Shown here one piece after another: positions 11,547 through 22,346 of a stretch of DNA of 64,000 nucleotides. Each line of letters opens with the position of its first letter. Position 1 is the first letter of the stretch. This stretch comes from Takifugu bimaculatus (lineage: Eukaryota > Chordata > Actinopteri > Tetraodontiformes > Tetraodontidae), in assembly GCA_004026145.2 (NCBI GenBank), contig SWLE01000834.1, positions 62,001 to 126,000 on the forward strand, written 5' to 3'. Made by a program: the position numbers and the translations under genes. A model generated the notes under the pieces. It had not been told where the DNA came from, did no database searches, and saw only the letters and a program-made list of their open reading frames with translations.

Positions 11547-11598
11547 GTGAAGAGAGGTCTTTTGGTTTTGTGGATCTACCTGCTAGCAGCAGAATGTG
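11547..11598 (+). pseudogene. Relic signal-peptide exon (start codon GTG)
   Basis: A 52-bp segment followed by GTGAGT reads (V)KRGLLVLWIYLLAAEC in the same phase as the 52-bp MKFC-type signal exons of genes 5 and 7, with the shared ending AAEC plus a split Gly. The ATG is GTG here (11547-11549). It lies just beyond the BEL/Pao element and before the LINE, the place of the MKFC-type gene in the 46-62 kb block, so it is probably the remnant of a gene otherwise lost. A real exon using another start is not excluded. Confidence 0.6.
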
Positions 11599-12330
11599 GT
11601 GAGTAATATATTTTAAGGTAATGGAATAGGCTGGACCTTGTACGCTTAAAGAGCTCAACCTCAATCTTATTTATACGGCTCATTTAAAAAGATACAAAGT
11701 TGTTTCACAGGTCAAAAACTGACAAATAAATCTAAATATGGAATAGGGGAAAAACCATAGGAGAGACAACAGAAGTGTGTTAAATAAAGGTAATTATATT
11801 CCCACAGTTATTTTACAGGCACGCAAACTATTTTAAAGACTAGCCAAAAAAACTGGATCCAACCTCGATCAGCTAAAAGGGAAGGAATCAACCCTAACCA
11901 TAACCCTTTAGATCTGGGTATCGTTCTGCTCTGTGTGTATCCAAAATGATTCTCTCTGTATGAGCCTTTTTAACCGTTCTCTCCCCCCATTACTGAACCT
12001 GCTCTATGCTGGCTGTAAAACAGCAGCCCTGATAAACACCTGTGGCTGCAATGTGTTGGCAAGTCTTTAATAGCAAAGAACATGCTGTAATAAACTCCTG
12101 GAAGTAAATGAAAAGGGAGGTTATGAAGTGAAAATAAAGACTTTGTGGATCTATTTCTCTATGATCTGTTTCTATGTGTGCAAATTAGCACATTTTCACC
12201 GTTTATGTTCTTTGAACAACAGTCTAACGCTTGATTCTAAGTTACTTTAACTCCATTGGAACTTCTCTTGTAGCCTTTGTGCAGACGTTGACATTTGCTA
12301 CCAGTGTGGAAAATGCACTTGATCAGTTTG
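11599..12330. other. Non-coding stretch between signal-exon relic and LINE
   Basis: About 730 bp, AT-rich, with no exon, repeat or element that I recognise. It does not obviously match the intron-1 sequence of the other genes. It ends where LINE homology begins with GGGTTGAGAGTTTCCGC. Confidence 0.4.
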
Positions 12331-12332
12331 CG

Positions 12333-13467
12333 ATGGGTTGAGAGTTTCCGCTTCCTTGGTATCTACTTTGACCAGAGGCTGAGCTGGAAGGATCATATCA
12401 GGCAGGTAGTAAGTTTATCAAAGACAAGCATGAGAAGAAAGATTCTGGTATTAAAAGCCAGTTCTATTCTAAGGTGGACAGCAGATCTAAGGATTAGCTT
12501 CAGGTCTATACTGATGGCTCAAAGGACACAAACAGATGCAACTGTGTCTGCACCTTCTAGAAACTTTGAGTATAGCAAAAGAACATCAGATTACATTAGT
12601 GTATTTGCTACTGAATTTGTTGCAATTCATGTGGCAGTTCAGTGGGTTTATCAGAACAACATCCAGAAGGCAGTAACTTGTAGTGATTCAGTATCAGCAT
12701 TAACAAGCATCAAAACAGGAGCATCAAAAGCTCATCAAAATTTAGTAATCAATATAATCAGAGAGTGGAGGAAATGTGCAGGGAAGGGGCTTTGTGTTGT
12801 GTTTCTGTGGACCCCAGCTCACATGGGGATCTTGAGGAATGAAAGGGCAGAGAGGTTGGCAAAGGAAGCAGAGAAGAGGAGCAGTGTTGACAGAGAAATT
12901 AATGATCAAAGTCAGAAGGCAAGAGTGTTGTGTGGGTAAAAGCAAATGAGCAGTGGCAACAGTGGGGAAACAGAGGTCAAGGGGAGGCATCTTCTTTCCA
13001 ATACAAAGGAGGGACAATGCATCAAGGAGAAGGGAAAAGAGCAGGAAAGAGCAGGTTATAATAACAAGGTTAAGAATTAGGCAGAGCAACTTAGACAATA
13101 TGCTATACATTGTGGAGAAGCATCCATCTATGTGAGCATTGTCATGAACTGGAGACAACAGAACATGTGCTTTTAATATGTAGGCATAATAGTGAGGAAA
13201 GGAAGATGATGATGGATGGACTGAGGAAACTGGGAATGGTGGATGTGGATGAGCTGGGTAGAGAGTTCAGGTGTGAGGAAAGAGCTTTATAAATTTCTTA
13301 CGTACTGGTCTAGTAAAAAGGATGTAAGGATGGATACGCTAGATAGAGGACCAGAAGGTGGCAGCTACAATATAGATGCCAACTGCCTTTAAAACCAAAA
13401 GAAATAGTGGAACAACAACAACACCAACAAGATGAAGCTCGGTAGATTTGTCTGGTTCCGATCAGGA
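12333..13467 (+). mobile_element. I-type LINE, 3' end copy 1 (keeps RNase H)
   Basis: The first part reads VESFRFLGIYFDQRLSWKDH, typical of the region after the RT palm in I/Jockey-group LINEs. An RNase H domain follows (AVTCSDSVSALTSIKTG, FLWTPAHMGILRNERAERL). After frame changes comes the C-terminal C-x2-C/H motif (CEHCHELETTEHVLLICRH). The 3' part ends in CAACAACAAC-rich sequence. It is 5'-truncated. This is the only one of the four LINE copies with the RNase H domain; in the others it is deleted. Confidence 0.75.
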
Positions 13468-14065
13468 CAAAAAGTAATGATGGGCAAATTAAGCTTTTGT
13501 GAATTCCCGAACCACTTGTAATGATTACTCGAAGTAATGAAGTTGCAGTTCTAGCGCCCTCTACTGGCGACCCGCGAGCCTTGCACTGCAGGGTTGGAGC
13601 CGCTATTGGTGACCGGGAGGCGCACACGTGAGCTTTGTTTTGTTAAGGAGAAAATGCTGGTAAAATATGCCGTAGCTTGGGTATTCTTGTATAATTGTGG
13701 ACTCGAGGTTTTTATTGAGGTCCGTTATTTTTTCCACAGTATTGGGATTTAACCAGTTTCTTTTTTGCTCACAATTTCTCCACATTTGGAGAATATTCTT
13801 CTGCAGGGTACAGTAGATGCTGGCATGCATAGAAATCTTTAGGCCCGCTTGAAAAGGTTGGTGTAACGATGTCTGTGATTTAGCCAGTAGGCGAGTGGGT
13901 CCTCTGACCTGGCCAGAGGTGGGCTGCTCATGCACCGCTGCCCATCTACCGTCGCATCTGCCATAGCATTCCCAGCCCTTCTGGCATCTGAGGCGTCTCG
14001 GTCCAGCGTTCCCCAAAGGTTAATATCTGGAACACACCGGGCACCGGACCTGTACAAAAAGTAAT
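13468..14065 (-). mobile_element. hAT relic (hAT-A) copy 1, transposase C-terminus
   Basis: The minus strand encodes a hAT transposase dimerisation region: TLDRDASDARRAGNAMAD, SEDPLAYWLNHRHRYTNLF and, after a disruption, LNPNTVEKITDLNKN. The left end has a terminus-like TAATGATGGGCAAATTAAGC. The segment is bounded on both sides by the 11-bp sequence CAAAAAGTAAT (13468-13478 and 14055-14065), which suggests a target duplication or deletion scar. The N-terminal part is gone. The ERIFSK-type motif present in the 32 kb copy is lost here. Confidence 0.7.
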
Positions 14066-14219
14066 TTACAAATAGACAAACAGCGATTCATTTGGATGGA
14101 AGCTACACCATAGCTATAGTAAGTTACTGTTGGATATGAAACTTTGCTTTTGTGCATTACACCTACAGTACACCTACTACCTACTACAACTACACACAAA
14201 CTGTTAATTTTTAAAAAAC

Positions 14220-14484
14220 GGTTATCAGGAGTTTATGTGCTTAAATCTCAACCTGTCCGAATCTTGACGAGGCGGTGTCAGTGAATCACGTGTTTGGACC
14301 CAGACGTCACCTCTCTGGCGAGTATTTCCTGGTGCTGACAGGAGGCTCCGCCCACAAGGCGGGGTCCAGCTCTTATTGAACTGCGACTGTGGCGCGAATT
14401 TAAATATCCCCGCGACACTCCTCTAGTTTGAGACACGCTTTTAAGAGAATCGGTCTTTATCACAAAGAACCTTCATTTCGGAAG
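14220..14484 (+). promoter_or_regulatory. MHC-like promoter of gene 2
   Basis: MNIC-type promoter block with the E-box CACGTG near 14288, AGACGTCA near 14303, GAGTATTTCCTGG where other copies have a kB or Y box, and a TATA-like TTTTAAGA near 14441. Neither a perfect kB site nor a TGATTGG Y box is present, so this copy may be weaker or differently regulated. Confidence 0.5.
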
Positions 14485-15024
14485 ATGAACATTTGTCTTC
14501 TGTTTTGGATCCTGCTCCCAGCGGCAGAATGCGGTAAGTTGAGGAAACTTTCTTTACACACACGTTCTGAGCGCTGTGTTGCGCTTTTCTCAGGTAGAAA
14601 TAGACAAACAATCAATCAGCTCTCTGTGTAGATGCTCTTCTCCCACATTTGGTCTTGTTCCTCTCAGATGCCCCCCAAAGACTCACACCATAAAAACCTA
14701 TTAAAGATAATAAAAATAGAGTACAATAAGAAATGAAATAGAATAAATTAAAAATAGAATATAAATATAAAACTATAAAAAAAAACTCAAAAACGTATTC
14801 AAACGTATTCAAAAACGCCCTTTGTTTAGCTCTGCAATAAAAACATCAATAGCGAATAATGCACCAGGAAGCTGGTGAAATACTTGAAGATATTTGGGCA
14901 GAGACACTATTCTAAACGAAAACATGTGCAACCGAACGTGGAAACTTCAGTGCTCAAACAGGAGCGCAGCAGTAGTGCACACTGAGACTTCCGGTTGATA
15001 AAACCTCTGCTGAAGTACCTCTGC

Positions 15025-15100
<76 letters not shown>

Positions 15101-18030
15101 GTGCACCAGGAAGGTGGTGAAATGAAGAAATTTGGGCAGTGACACTATTCTAATCGCCAACACGTGCCACCGAACGTGGAAACTCCAGTGCTTTCGTTCC
15201 CAGTGCGTGGTGCTGTTCCTGACTGAGCCGTTAGGGGGCGCAGCAGTACTGCACACTGAGACTTCCGGTTGATGCAACCTCTGCTAAAGTACCTCTGCCC
15301 TGTGTGTGTGTTTTAATATTTATTTAATATTTTAATATCAAAATCATATGCATGAAAGTTGCAGGTAACTGTCCAAACACAGATGTATTTTTTAGTTGTT
15401 GACTATCTGAGGATTTGCTTTGATTTTGATGCCTGCACACAGAGTACGAAGAGAGTGGAGATTAAACCTCTTTTCTTATTTGTGCCTGTTCAGGTACTGT
15501 AGTAAACCTTGTTTATATTCAGTTTATGAGGAACCTATTATGATATTTTGGGTTATTGTTGGGTCTTTTGACCTGTTTCTCATCCTGCTGCTCCATGTTT
15601 CCTTCACAGCTTGTGGAAAGAGGCTGTTTTTCATTCTGGTTGTTTGTTTTTAGTGGTGTTTTGTCCAGTTGAGTGTTTGTGAAGAGGGATTATAGTAGGG
15701 GAACGAGGAAGCAGCCCTGAGGAGTTCTGGTGATCAGGATGAGAGGAGATGAGATGTGGGTTTTTATCCTGACATGTGGTGGTCTGGCTCAGAGAGGATC
15801 AATGATGATGATCAAAGAGATGTTTTAGCTTTTTTTGATACCGTCCACCAATTTGAGCAGATACGACTCACAGCTTAAGGTTTAAAATAATTAACCATAA
15901 TATTAAACTGTCTACATCTTTCAATATTAATTTGACAAGACCTGAGATTGGGATCAATTTATAACATGATTATTTTTGTCAGAACCGCTGATCCCACTGT
16001 GAGGGTCCAGAGTTTTGACTCCATTTGTTTGTGTGTTTCAGGTTCCCATTCTCTTGAGTTCTTGTCTACAGGACGTGTTCAGCCTGGATCTGGGCCCCAT
16101 TTTGAACAAGTTACAGAGTTTGATGGAGTTGTGATCTCTCACTGTGACAGTGGGACACAACAAGAACACTTCAAACCTGTCCTGGAATCCCACAACTTAC
16201 CTGGGACCTGCAGACCAGCATGTTATGATGTTTTTGATGCTCTCAAAGCGATTTCTAAATTCATCAATCACACACGGAGTAAGTTTGTAGCACATTTGCT
16301 TTATAACACATCTAAGAGGAATTAAAACCTTTAACTAAAGAGAAAAAACAATCCTTGTAGATGTTCAGCGGCGGCGTGGCTGCATCACGTCAGACGAGAG
16401 GCTTGAATCTGCTTTTGACAACTGGGCAGTGAATGGAGAGGGTTTCATTCAGTTTGATGCTGGAGCTCAGAAATGGAAAGCCCTGTCTCCTTCTGCAGAA
16501 ATGATTAAAGATTCGTGGAACAACCGTGAGGCTCGGAACCATTTCTTTGGACAATTCATCAGGAGATACTGTCTAGAAATGATCCATCAGATCAAATTAA
16601 AAGAAACGGAAAAAAGAACAGGTGAATAAACACACACACACACATATATTTGTACTTGTATCTTTGTGAGGACTTACACAGATTCATGAAACACCTGTTT
16701 TTTATGACACAGCATGTGAAATCTAACAACCGCACAGATTTGGCTCATTGGACATAATTCAGGAATTAACCTGAACACATACAAAAGTATCTTTTCTTCC
16801 CCTGGCTGGTCCCACCCTGATCATCACCTTTTCTATCCTCCTGCAGATCTCCGTGTGTTTGCCAACCCTGTTGACAGAACCAAGGCATTGCTGAAGTGCC
16901 ACGTCACCAGTACTGACAAATCAGTGCGTTCAGTGTCTCTGACTGAAGACGGGGCCACCAAGGCAAACTGGATCACTGTAACTGGCCCGTTGCCTTCTGG
17001 GGATGGATCAGTGATCCTCATCCTGACAGTTGAGGTCCCCCTGATCCACCCCAACATCTATGGCTGTGTTGTCCAAACAGAAGACAGAAACATCACTGTC
17101 ATGTGGGGTGAGAACTTTACATTTACATTCTGCTGCATGATTGTTATTGAGTCATGATCCAGGCTGCACACAGGCCAGTGGGATCTTATTGTTGCTGGGG
17201 GGGTTCTGGTGTGTTGGGTACTCTGGTAAAAGTCCCTCATGAAGAAGCTGTGAAACGTTCCTGGTGATTCTCTGGTCTTCCTCCGTCTGAAAGCAGACCT
17301 TTGGATCTTTTCTGGCTGAGATTACAGCAGTGTTGGTCATTAACTCTGTCAGAAACGGCTGTTTCGATGCTGTTGAAACTTATTTGAGAATTTTTTTATG
17401 TCTCTCCACAAGTTTTTTTTTTTTTCTTTGGCCCATTTAATTAACAACATTTATTTAACGTGCTTCACATGTTTCCAGAAAGAAACGAGCTACTACAGAG
17501 TTTCAATTTGGTGCAGTTAATAAATTTAACAGTTGAAATACTCTAAATAGAGTCAGTCACACTTTCTGTTATTCGGAGCACAGCTTTCAAAGTATTAAAA
17601 ATAAGTTTATTACAATAACACATATGACGACATGCTGCATAGAGTAAAGTATGGCCAGTTTGGTGATTACAATAATCATGTTTTTGTTGTTTATACTCTT
17701 TCATGAGCAGATGGAAACACACTTGATGGACGACACATCCTTTACATCCAGATGACGTTTTGGAGAATTATCGGCATCATCTTTACAGTTTGTTGTTTAA
17801 TCTCCGTAATGACTCTTTTGTGTAAGTCTCACTTCTTTGATTGTAACTTTCAAGTCAGTCTGTGAGCTGATATTTTACTATTGTGGCCCTGCATTAATAG
17901 AATGTTAATGATGTTTCTTGTGAAATACACCTGTCAGCATCTATTAATTGTTCCTTCATTTTATTTCTTCATAGTCACAAGAGAGGAAAAAGTGATGAGG
18001 AAACTTTTCTCACGAGTCCATGAAGAATAA
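14485..18030 (+). CDS. MHC class I-like gene 2 (TM/tail type 2)
   Basis: Six exons: 14485-14533 signal, 16042-16278 alpha1, 16361-16621 alpha2, 16847-17107 alpha3, 17711-17821 TM, 17975-18030 tail. All introns are phase 1; about 324 aa. The ectodomain is nearly identical to gene 1. In alpha2 the helix reads NNREARNHFFGQF instead of NGYEARNHLFGQF, and the RRYC cysteine is kept. Alpha3 carries an N-I-T sequon near its end. The TM exon (DGNTLDGRHILYIQMTFW, then IIGIIFTVCCLIS) is only 111 bp and differs from gene 1 apart from its first residues. The tail is FTREEKVMRKLFSRVHEE. Its closest 3' relative is gene 4. Probably a type I membrane protein. Confidence 0.87.
15027..15100 (+). repeat. (TG)n microsatellite in intron 1 of gene 2
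   Basis: TG run of about 74 bp inside a locally duplicated piece of intron 1. The sequences before and after it (GCACCAGGAAG, GACACTATTC, GAGACTTCCGGTTGAT) occur twice, at about 14860-15020 and 15104-15300. Other genes carry only short TG runs at the equivalent site. Confidence 0.9.
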
Positions 18031-19187
18031 CTGGGGGAAGATGGATTTTATCCACGGAGGACTTGAGCAGAGACGACATCAATGATCCAGGATGTTTTAC
18101 TCTTCATGCTGAAAGTGCACGTCTATAGAAACGTGTAGACCTGAACAGAGGATCCAAAGTCACATGTGCTGTAATATTTGGACTGTGTTGTCATCCAGTA
18201 GCAGAGCTTTGAGACTTATGCTGCTGACACGGGTCTAACCTTCACTGACTGTCATCTTTTTTAAGAAGCCAAGAAGCCAAACTTTGGAAAACTTTAGCAC
18301 TTTGACCCTAAATTCAGTATTAGTGATCTTGAGCTTCTTAAATCAGAGCTTAACACTCATCTTTCAAAACTGCCTTTAAACACCTCGTAATGCTGTCACT
18401 TTATGTCTGGTTTCATTTATTTTTGTGTTATTTACTCATTCATCTCTCCTATTTTGTTTGCGTCATTATTTATTTTATGTAAAACACTGGTTAACGACTG
18501 GGCATTATAAAAATCTTATGTTGTTGAATGTATGATGACTTTATTTCTGTTTCTGAAAGACTCTGAAGTTGTTCTTTTAATAATTTAACAAATTCATGTG
18601 AAATAGAATATAAGGTCCACTTATATTCTATTTAAAATGATAAATTGTTTAACAGTGTTTGGGAAAATAATTTGCAGAACTTGATATGTGAAATCAATAA
18701 TGGAAAGAACAATAGAAACTCTTAAACATTTGTAAATATTGTATGTTTTTACTTCCCGCAATAAACAAGAGCCTGTGTGATAATGTTCATTTTCATTTAC
18801 ATGAGGGAATGTCTGATTAGATGAGGTGGTTAACATTGTCTCATCACAGCAACAAGGTTGTGGGTTCCAATCCCCTGGGATCGCAGCTTTATCAGTGCAG
18901 TTTGGAAGTTCTCCCAGGATGTTTCATGAAATGACCACTGACTCTTTTAGTTCATTTGTGTTTTACCCATTTTAAAAAAAACCCAAAACTTTAATTTGGC
19001 CAGGTTTAGTTACATATTTGGTCTCATATTTTAGTTTTTTTCTGGTCATTAAAGTACCGGTAATGTCCTGCTGAAACACCAGTACTTTTCATACAAAGAG
19101 AATCCACACAGAAACCTCTGAATGTAGAAGGTTTAGGGCAGAACACTGGCTGAACAGGTTCAGGGACACTGTTCTGTCATCTGTCGC
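18031..19187 (+). other. 3' flank of gene 2
   Basis: Probable 3' UTR and intergenic DNA. The first 600 bp closely match the sequence after gene 4 (36205-36650). An AATAAA signal occurs at 18760-18765. Beyond about 18650 I see nothing coding until a fragment of an alpha2 exon begins near 19188. Confidence 0.5.
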
Positions 19188-19780
19188 CTGCAGAAATGAT
19201 TAAAGATTTGTGGAACAACCGTGAGGCTCAGAACCATTTGTTGGGACACTTCATCAAGGAACAATTGTTAGATTTTGGGTTTTAACAGGACCTGAGAGCA
19301 GGCCAGAACACAGTGGTAAAATGTCCAAATGAGTTTTATTGACAGGGGAACACTCAAAGAAGACAGAAGCAGAAGCAGTTCGAGTCCTCAAACGAGTGAT
19401 GGGCAAATGATACCGAGGCTTCGGAGCTTGTGTCCCTCTTCCTGAAGCGGAGTGATTCGAAACACTGTGGGAGCTTGTATCAAAACACCAGTGTCACGTG
19501 ACCGATGACGTTTGAAGCTTCGACTGTCATCGCTGTTTCGCTTCGCGCTTCATTGCTTCAAAATGTTTCGAAGCCTTTCATTGGCTCAGTGTTTCAGTGT
19601 GTGTCAGTGGCTCATGGAGCTTCAATGCATTCTGATCCGATGATAGCTGGACAGGTGCGACAGATTTGAGTGATTTGATGGCTACCAGCTATATAAGATG
19701 CATTATTATGCTTCAGAATCGTTGGGTTGTGAGGAGATAGAGATTTGGAGAGTGAGAGTAAGAGTATTTTGACAAGTTTC

Positions 19781-22346
19781 ATGGCGAGTACCACCAATAA
19801 GCGATGTTCTAAAGTTTGGGATCATTTTGATCTCATAGCACCTAATAAGGTATAATGCAGTTCATAGCATACATTTTATGTTTCCATAATTGAATTGTAT
19901 TTTTAATTTGTAAATGGGTCTCAAAATAACAATTGCTTGTAGGTGCGGTGCTTGCAATGCACACAAGAGTTGTCTCACAGCAACAACACATCATCTATGC
20001 TGAGACACTTGTGTGCTCGGCATGACGACAATCACGACCCTGTCAACACTGGAAATCCTGACAGGAAGCTAAATATATACGTGTATATACTGTATATATG
20101 TATGTGTGTGTCTATTCATTGTAGATGTTGTGTATCGTATTCATATAGCAACCATTCTCCCACAGTGTCCAGGAAACAGAAGCTGGATGAGGCCTTGGTG
20201 GACATGATAGTTAAAGATGGTTAGCCTTTTTCTATCATTGAGGATGAAGGGTTCCAAAAATTCATTAAAATCCTGGACCCATCATTCTCCATTCCAAGCC
20301 GCAAAACTGTAAAGGCAATGGTGGAAGCAAGGTACACTGTAGCCAAAGAGAAGGCCTTGGCAGAAATTAAGCAGACTTCAGCTGTTAGTTTGAGTGCTGA
20401 CATGTGGACATCAGTCAACATGGACGCGTACCTTGGTGTCACTTGCCATTATGTGTCAGTCTAGATCTGGCTACTGTGCTTTTAGGTGTGCAGTATTGGC
20501 CCACACAGCAGCTAATATTTCCCATGCATTTGCAAATTTGATGACAGAGTGGGGAATCACTAAAAAAGGCTGTGGGATGGTTACTGGTGGGGCTCACAAT
20601 ATGGTGGCAAGTGTAACTCAGTTAAACGTGAGACATATTTATTGCTTTGCCCACATGCTGAATCTTATTGTCAAAAAATGACTCTGTCAGACGTCTGAGC
20701 TGGAGAACATGCGCAGTAGGGCCCGCAGAATGGTGGCACACTTCAAGTCCAGTTCCAAAGGGAAAGTTGTGTTCTATTCCAGCTAATATGGGCATGCCCC
20801 AAAAAAAGCTTGTCCAAGCGGTCGAAACCAGATGGAACAGCACTTATGCCGTGCTCCATAGGCTTTATGAGCAGAGAGAACCTTTAGGGGCAGCCCTGGC
20901 ATCACTTAGCACTGGCATAGTGCCTTTCACTGCTGATGACTATGAGCAATCAACCATTGCCTGACAGTCTTAAGGCCATTCTATCAGGCAACTGTTGAGC
21001 TTTCTGAGGAAAGGAGAGTGTCAGGGTCAAAGGCAATTCCTTTAGCCAAAATGCTGAGACATGCCATTTCTGCTGAGTGCCCAAATGGCTCCTTGTATTG
21101 GTGCCACGCTTGCCAACCATTTGAGAAATAATTTGAATGAAAAATTCAGTGGCTTGGAAAAGGTGAACTCCCTGTCTGTGGCAACCATCTTGGAGCCACG
21201 ATTTAAAGAGGCTGGCTTTACTAATCAAAGCAATGCTCAGGCTGCTGTAGAAAGGCTGACACGAGAGTGTGCCAGTCTTATTGGTGGGCCGGCAGAAGAT
21301 GTGCCACTGGAGACTGCAACAACATCTGCCAGTGCTAGTGAACAAAATTACAACTTGTGGGCTTTAATGGACAACTACAGTGGGATCTCTACTTACGAAC
21401 GTCTCTGCATGCGAATTTTTCAGGTTACGAAGCGTCTTAACGGGAAAATATTTTCTCGTTACAAAGGAAATTTCAGGATACGAAGGTCAAAAATACGCTA
21501 CCGCGGAGTTTAGCGAACACAGACATGCTTGTAGCTGCTCTGCCATTGGCTATCACCTAGCATCTTCCTGAAATCCCATTGGCCAGGAGGGATGTCAATA
21601 TGAACCAGTTTGTGTGTATCCCAGCGTCGCCTTCGTCGTCTTTGGGATTTATTGTTGGTGTTCGAATGTTTGTCCATTAGATGGCGGTGTTACCACAACG
21701 TTCGTTGCTAGTAACGACGGCTAATGTAAGATTAGCCTGTAATAAAGTTCATTTTATTCCTGGAGAAGCCTTGCACTGAATTCCTACATTTATTGAGCGG
21801 TAATCTAATTGTAACATTTATTTGTTACATGTTTTGATGCATTTTTATGATTTATAAAAAAAATTATGTCCGAATTTTTGGGGCCTTGGAACGGATTAGG
21901 GCATTTACATGGAAAACACGTCTCTACTTACGTAAATTTCAGGTTACGAAGCAACTTCTGGAACGAATTAAATTTGTAAGTAGAGGTCCCACTGTATGTA
22001 GAGTCTCAGCAGCACATCTGCCAGCGCTGCAGTGGAGATCCAGAGGTATGCATGTTGATTACTGTTGAAACATCAGTTTTTTTATTCAGTCATTCATTGT
22101 CTTACTGTCTGTGTCATAAATAATTGAAAGAACAAATTCTGACAAGATCCCTTGAAGTACTGGGTGGCACGAAAGCCTTTATATCCTACGCTGTGGAAAC
22201 TTGCATGCAAGTATCTGTGCATCCCAGCATTGTCTGTTCCCTGTGAAAGGATATTTTCCAAAGCTGGGGAGCTGGTCAGCCAGAAGAGGAGCAGACTGAA
22301 GCCTGCAACAGCAGGAAAAATGATATTTCTCAATAAAAACATGTGA
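19781..22346 (+). pseudogene. hAT-2 transposase, disrupted
   Basis: A first coding exon (19781-19849) starts MASTTNKRCSKVWDHFDLI. The second (from 19943) holds a BED-type zinc finger, CLQC followed by HLCARH. The catalytic region follows in pieces: ADMWTSVNMDAYLGVTCH, FAHMLNLIVKK and ETRWNSTYAVLHRLYEQ, and finally the dimerisation motif IPALSVPCERIFSKAGELV. Breaks include a TAG at 20222-20224, where the related hAT-3 has a Gln codon, further frameshifts, and the MITE insertion. It cannot encode a working transposase. Confidence 0.85.
21378..21994. mobile_element. MITE with TA target duplication, nested in hAT-2
   Basis: A 617-bp element flanked by TA (21376-21377 and 21995-21996). Terminal inverted repeats: CAGTGGGATCTCTACTTAC at the left, and the reverse complement of GTAAGTAGAGGTCCCACTG at the right. 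Sub-terminal segments TTTTTCAGGTTACGAAGC and ATTTCAGGTTACGAAGC are repeated. TA duplication and this terminus type point to the Tc1/mariner-pogo group. It has no transposase of its own and interrupts the hAT-2 coding region, so it is younger than hAT-2. Confidence 0.8.
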
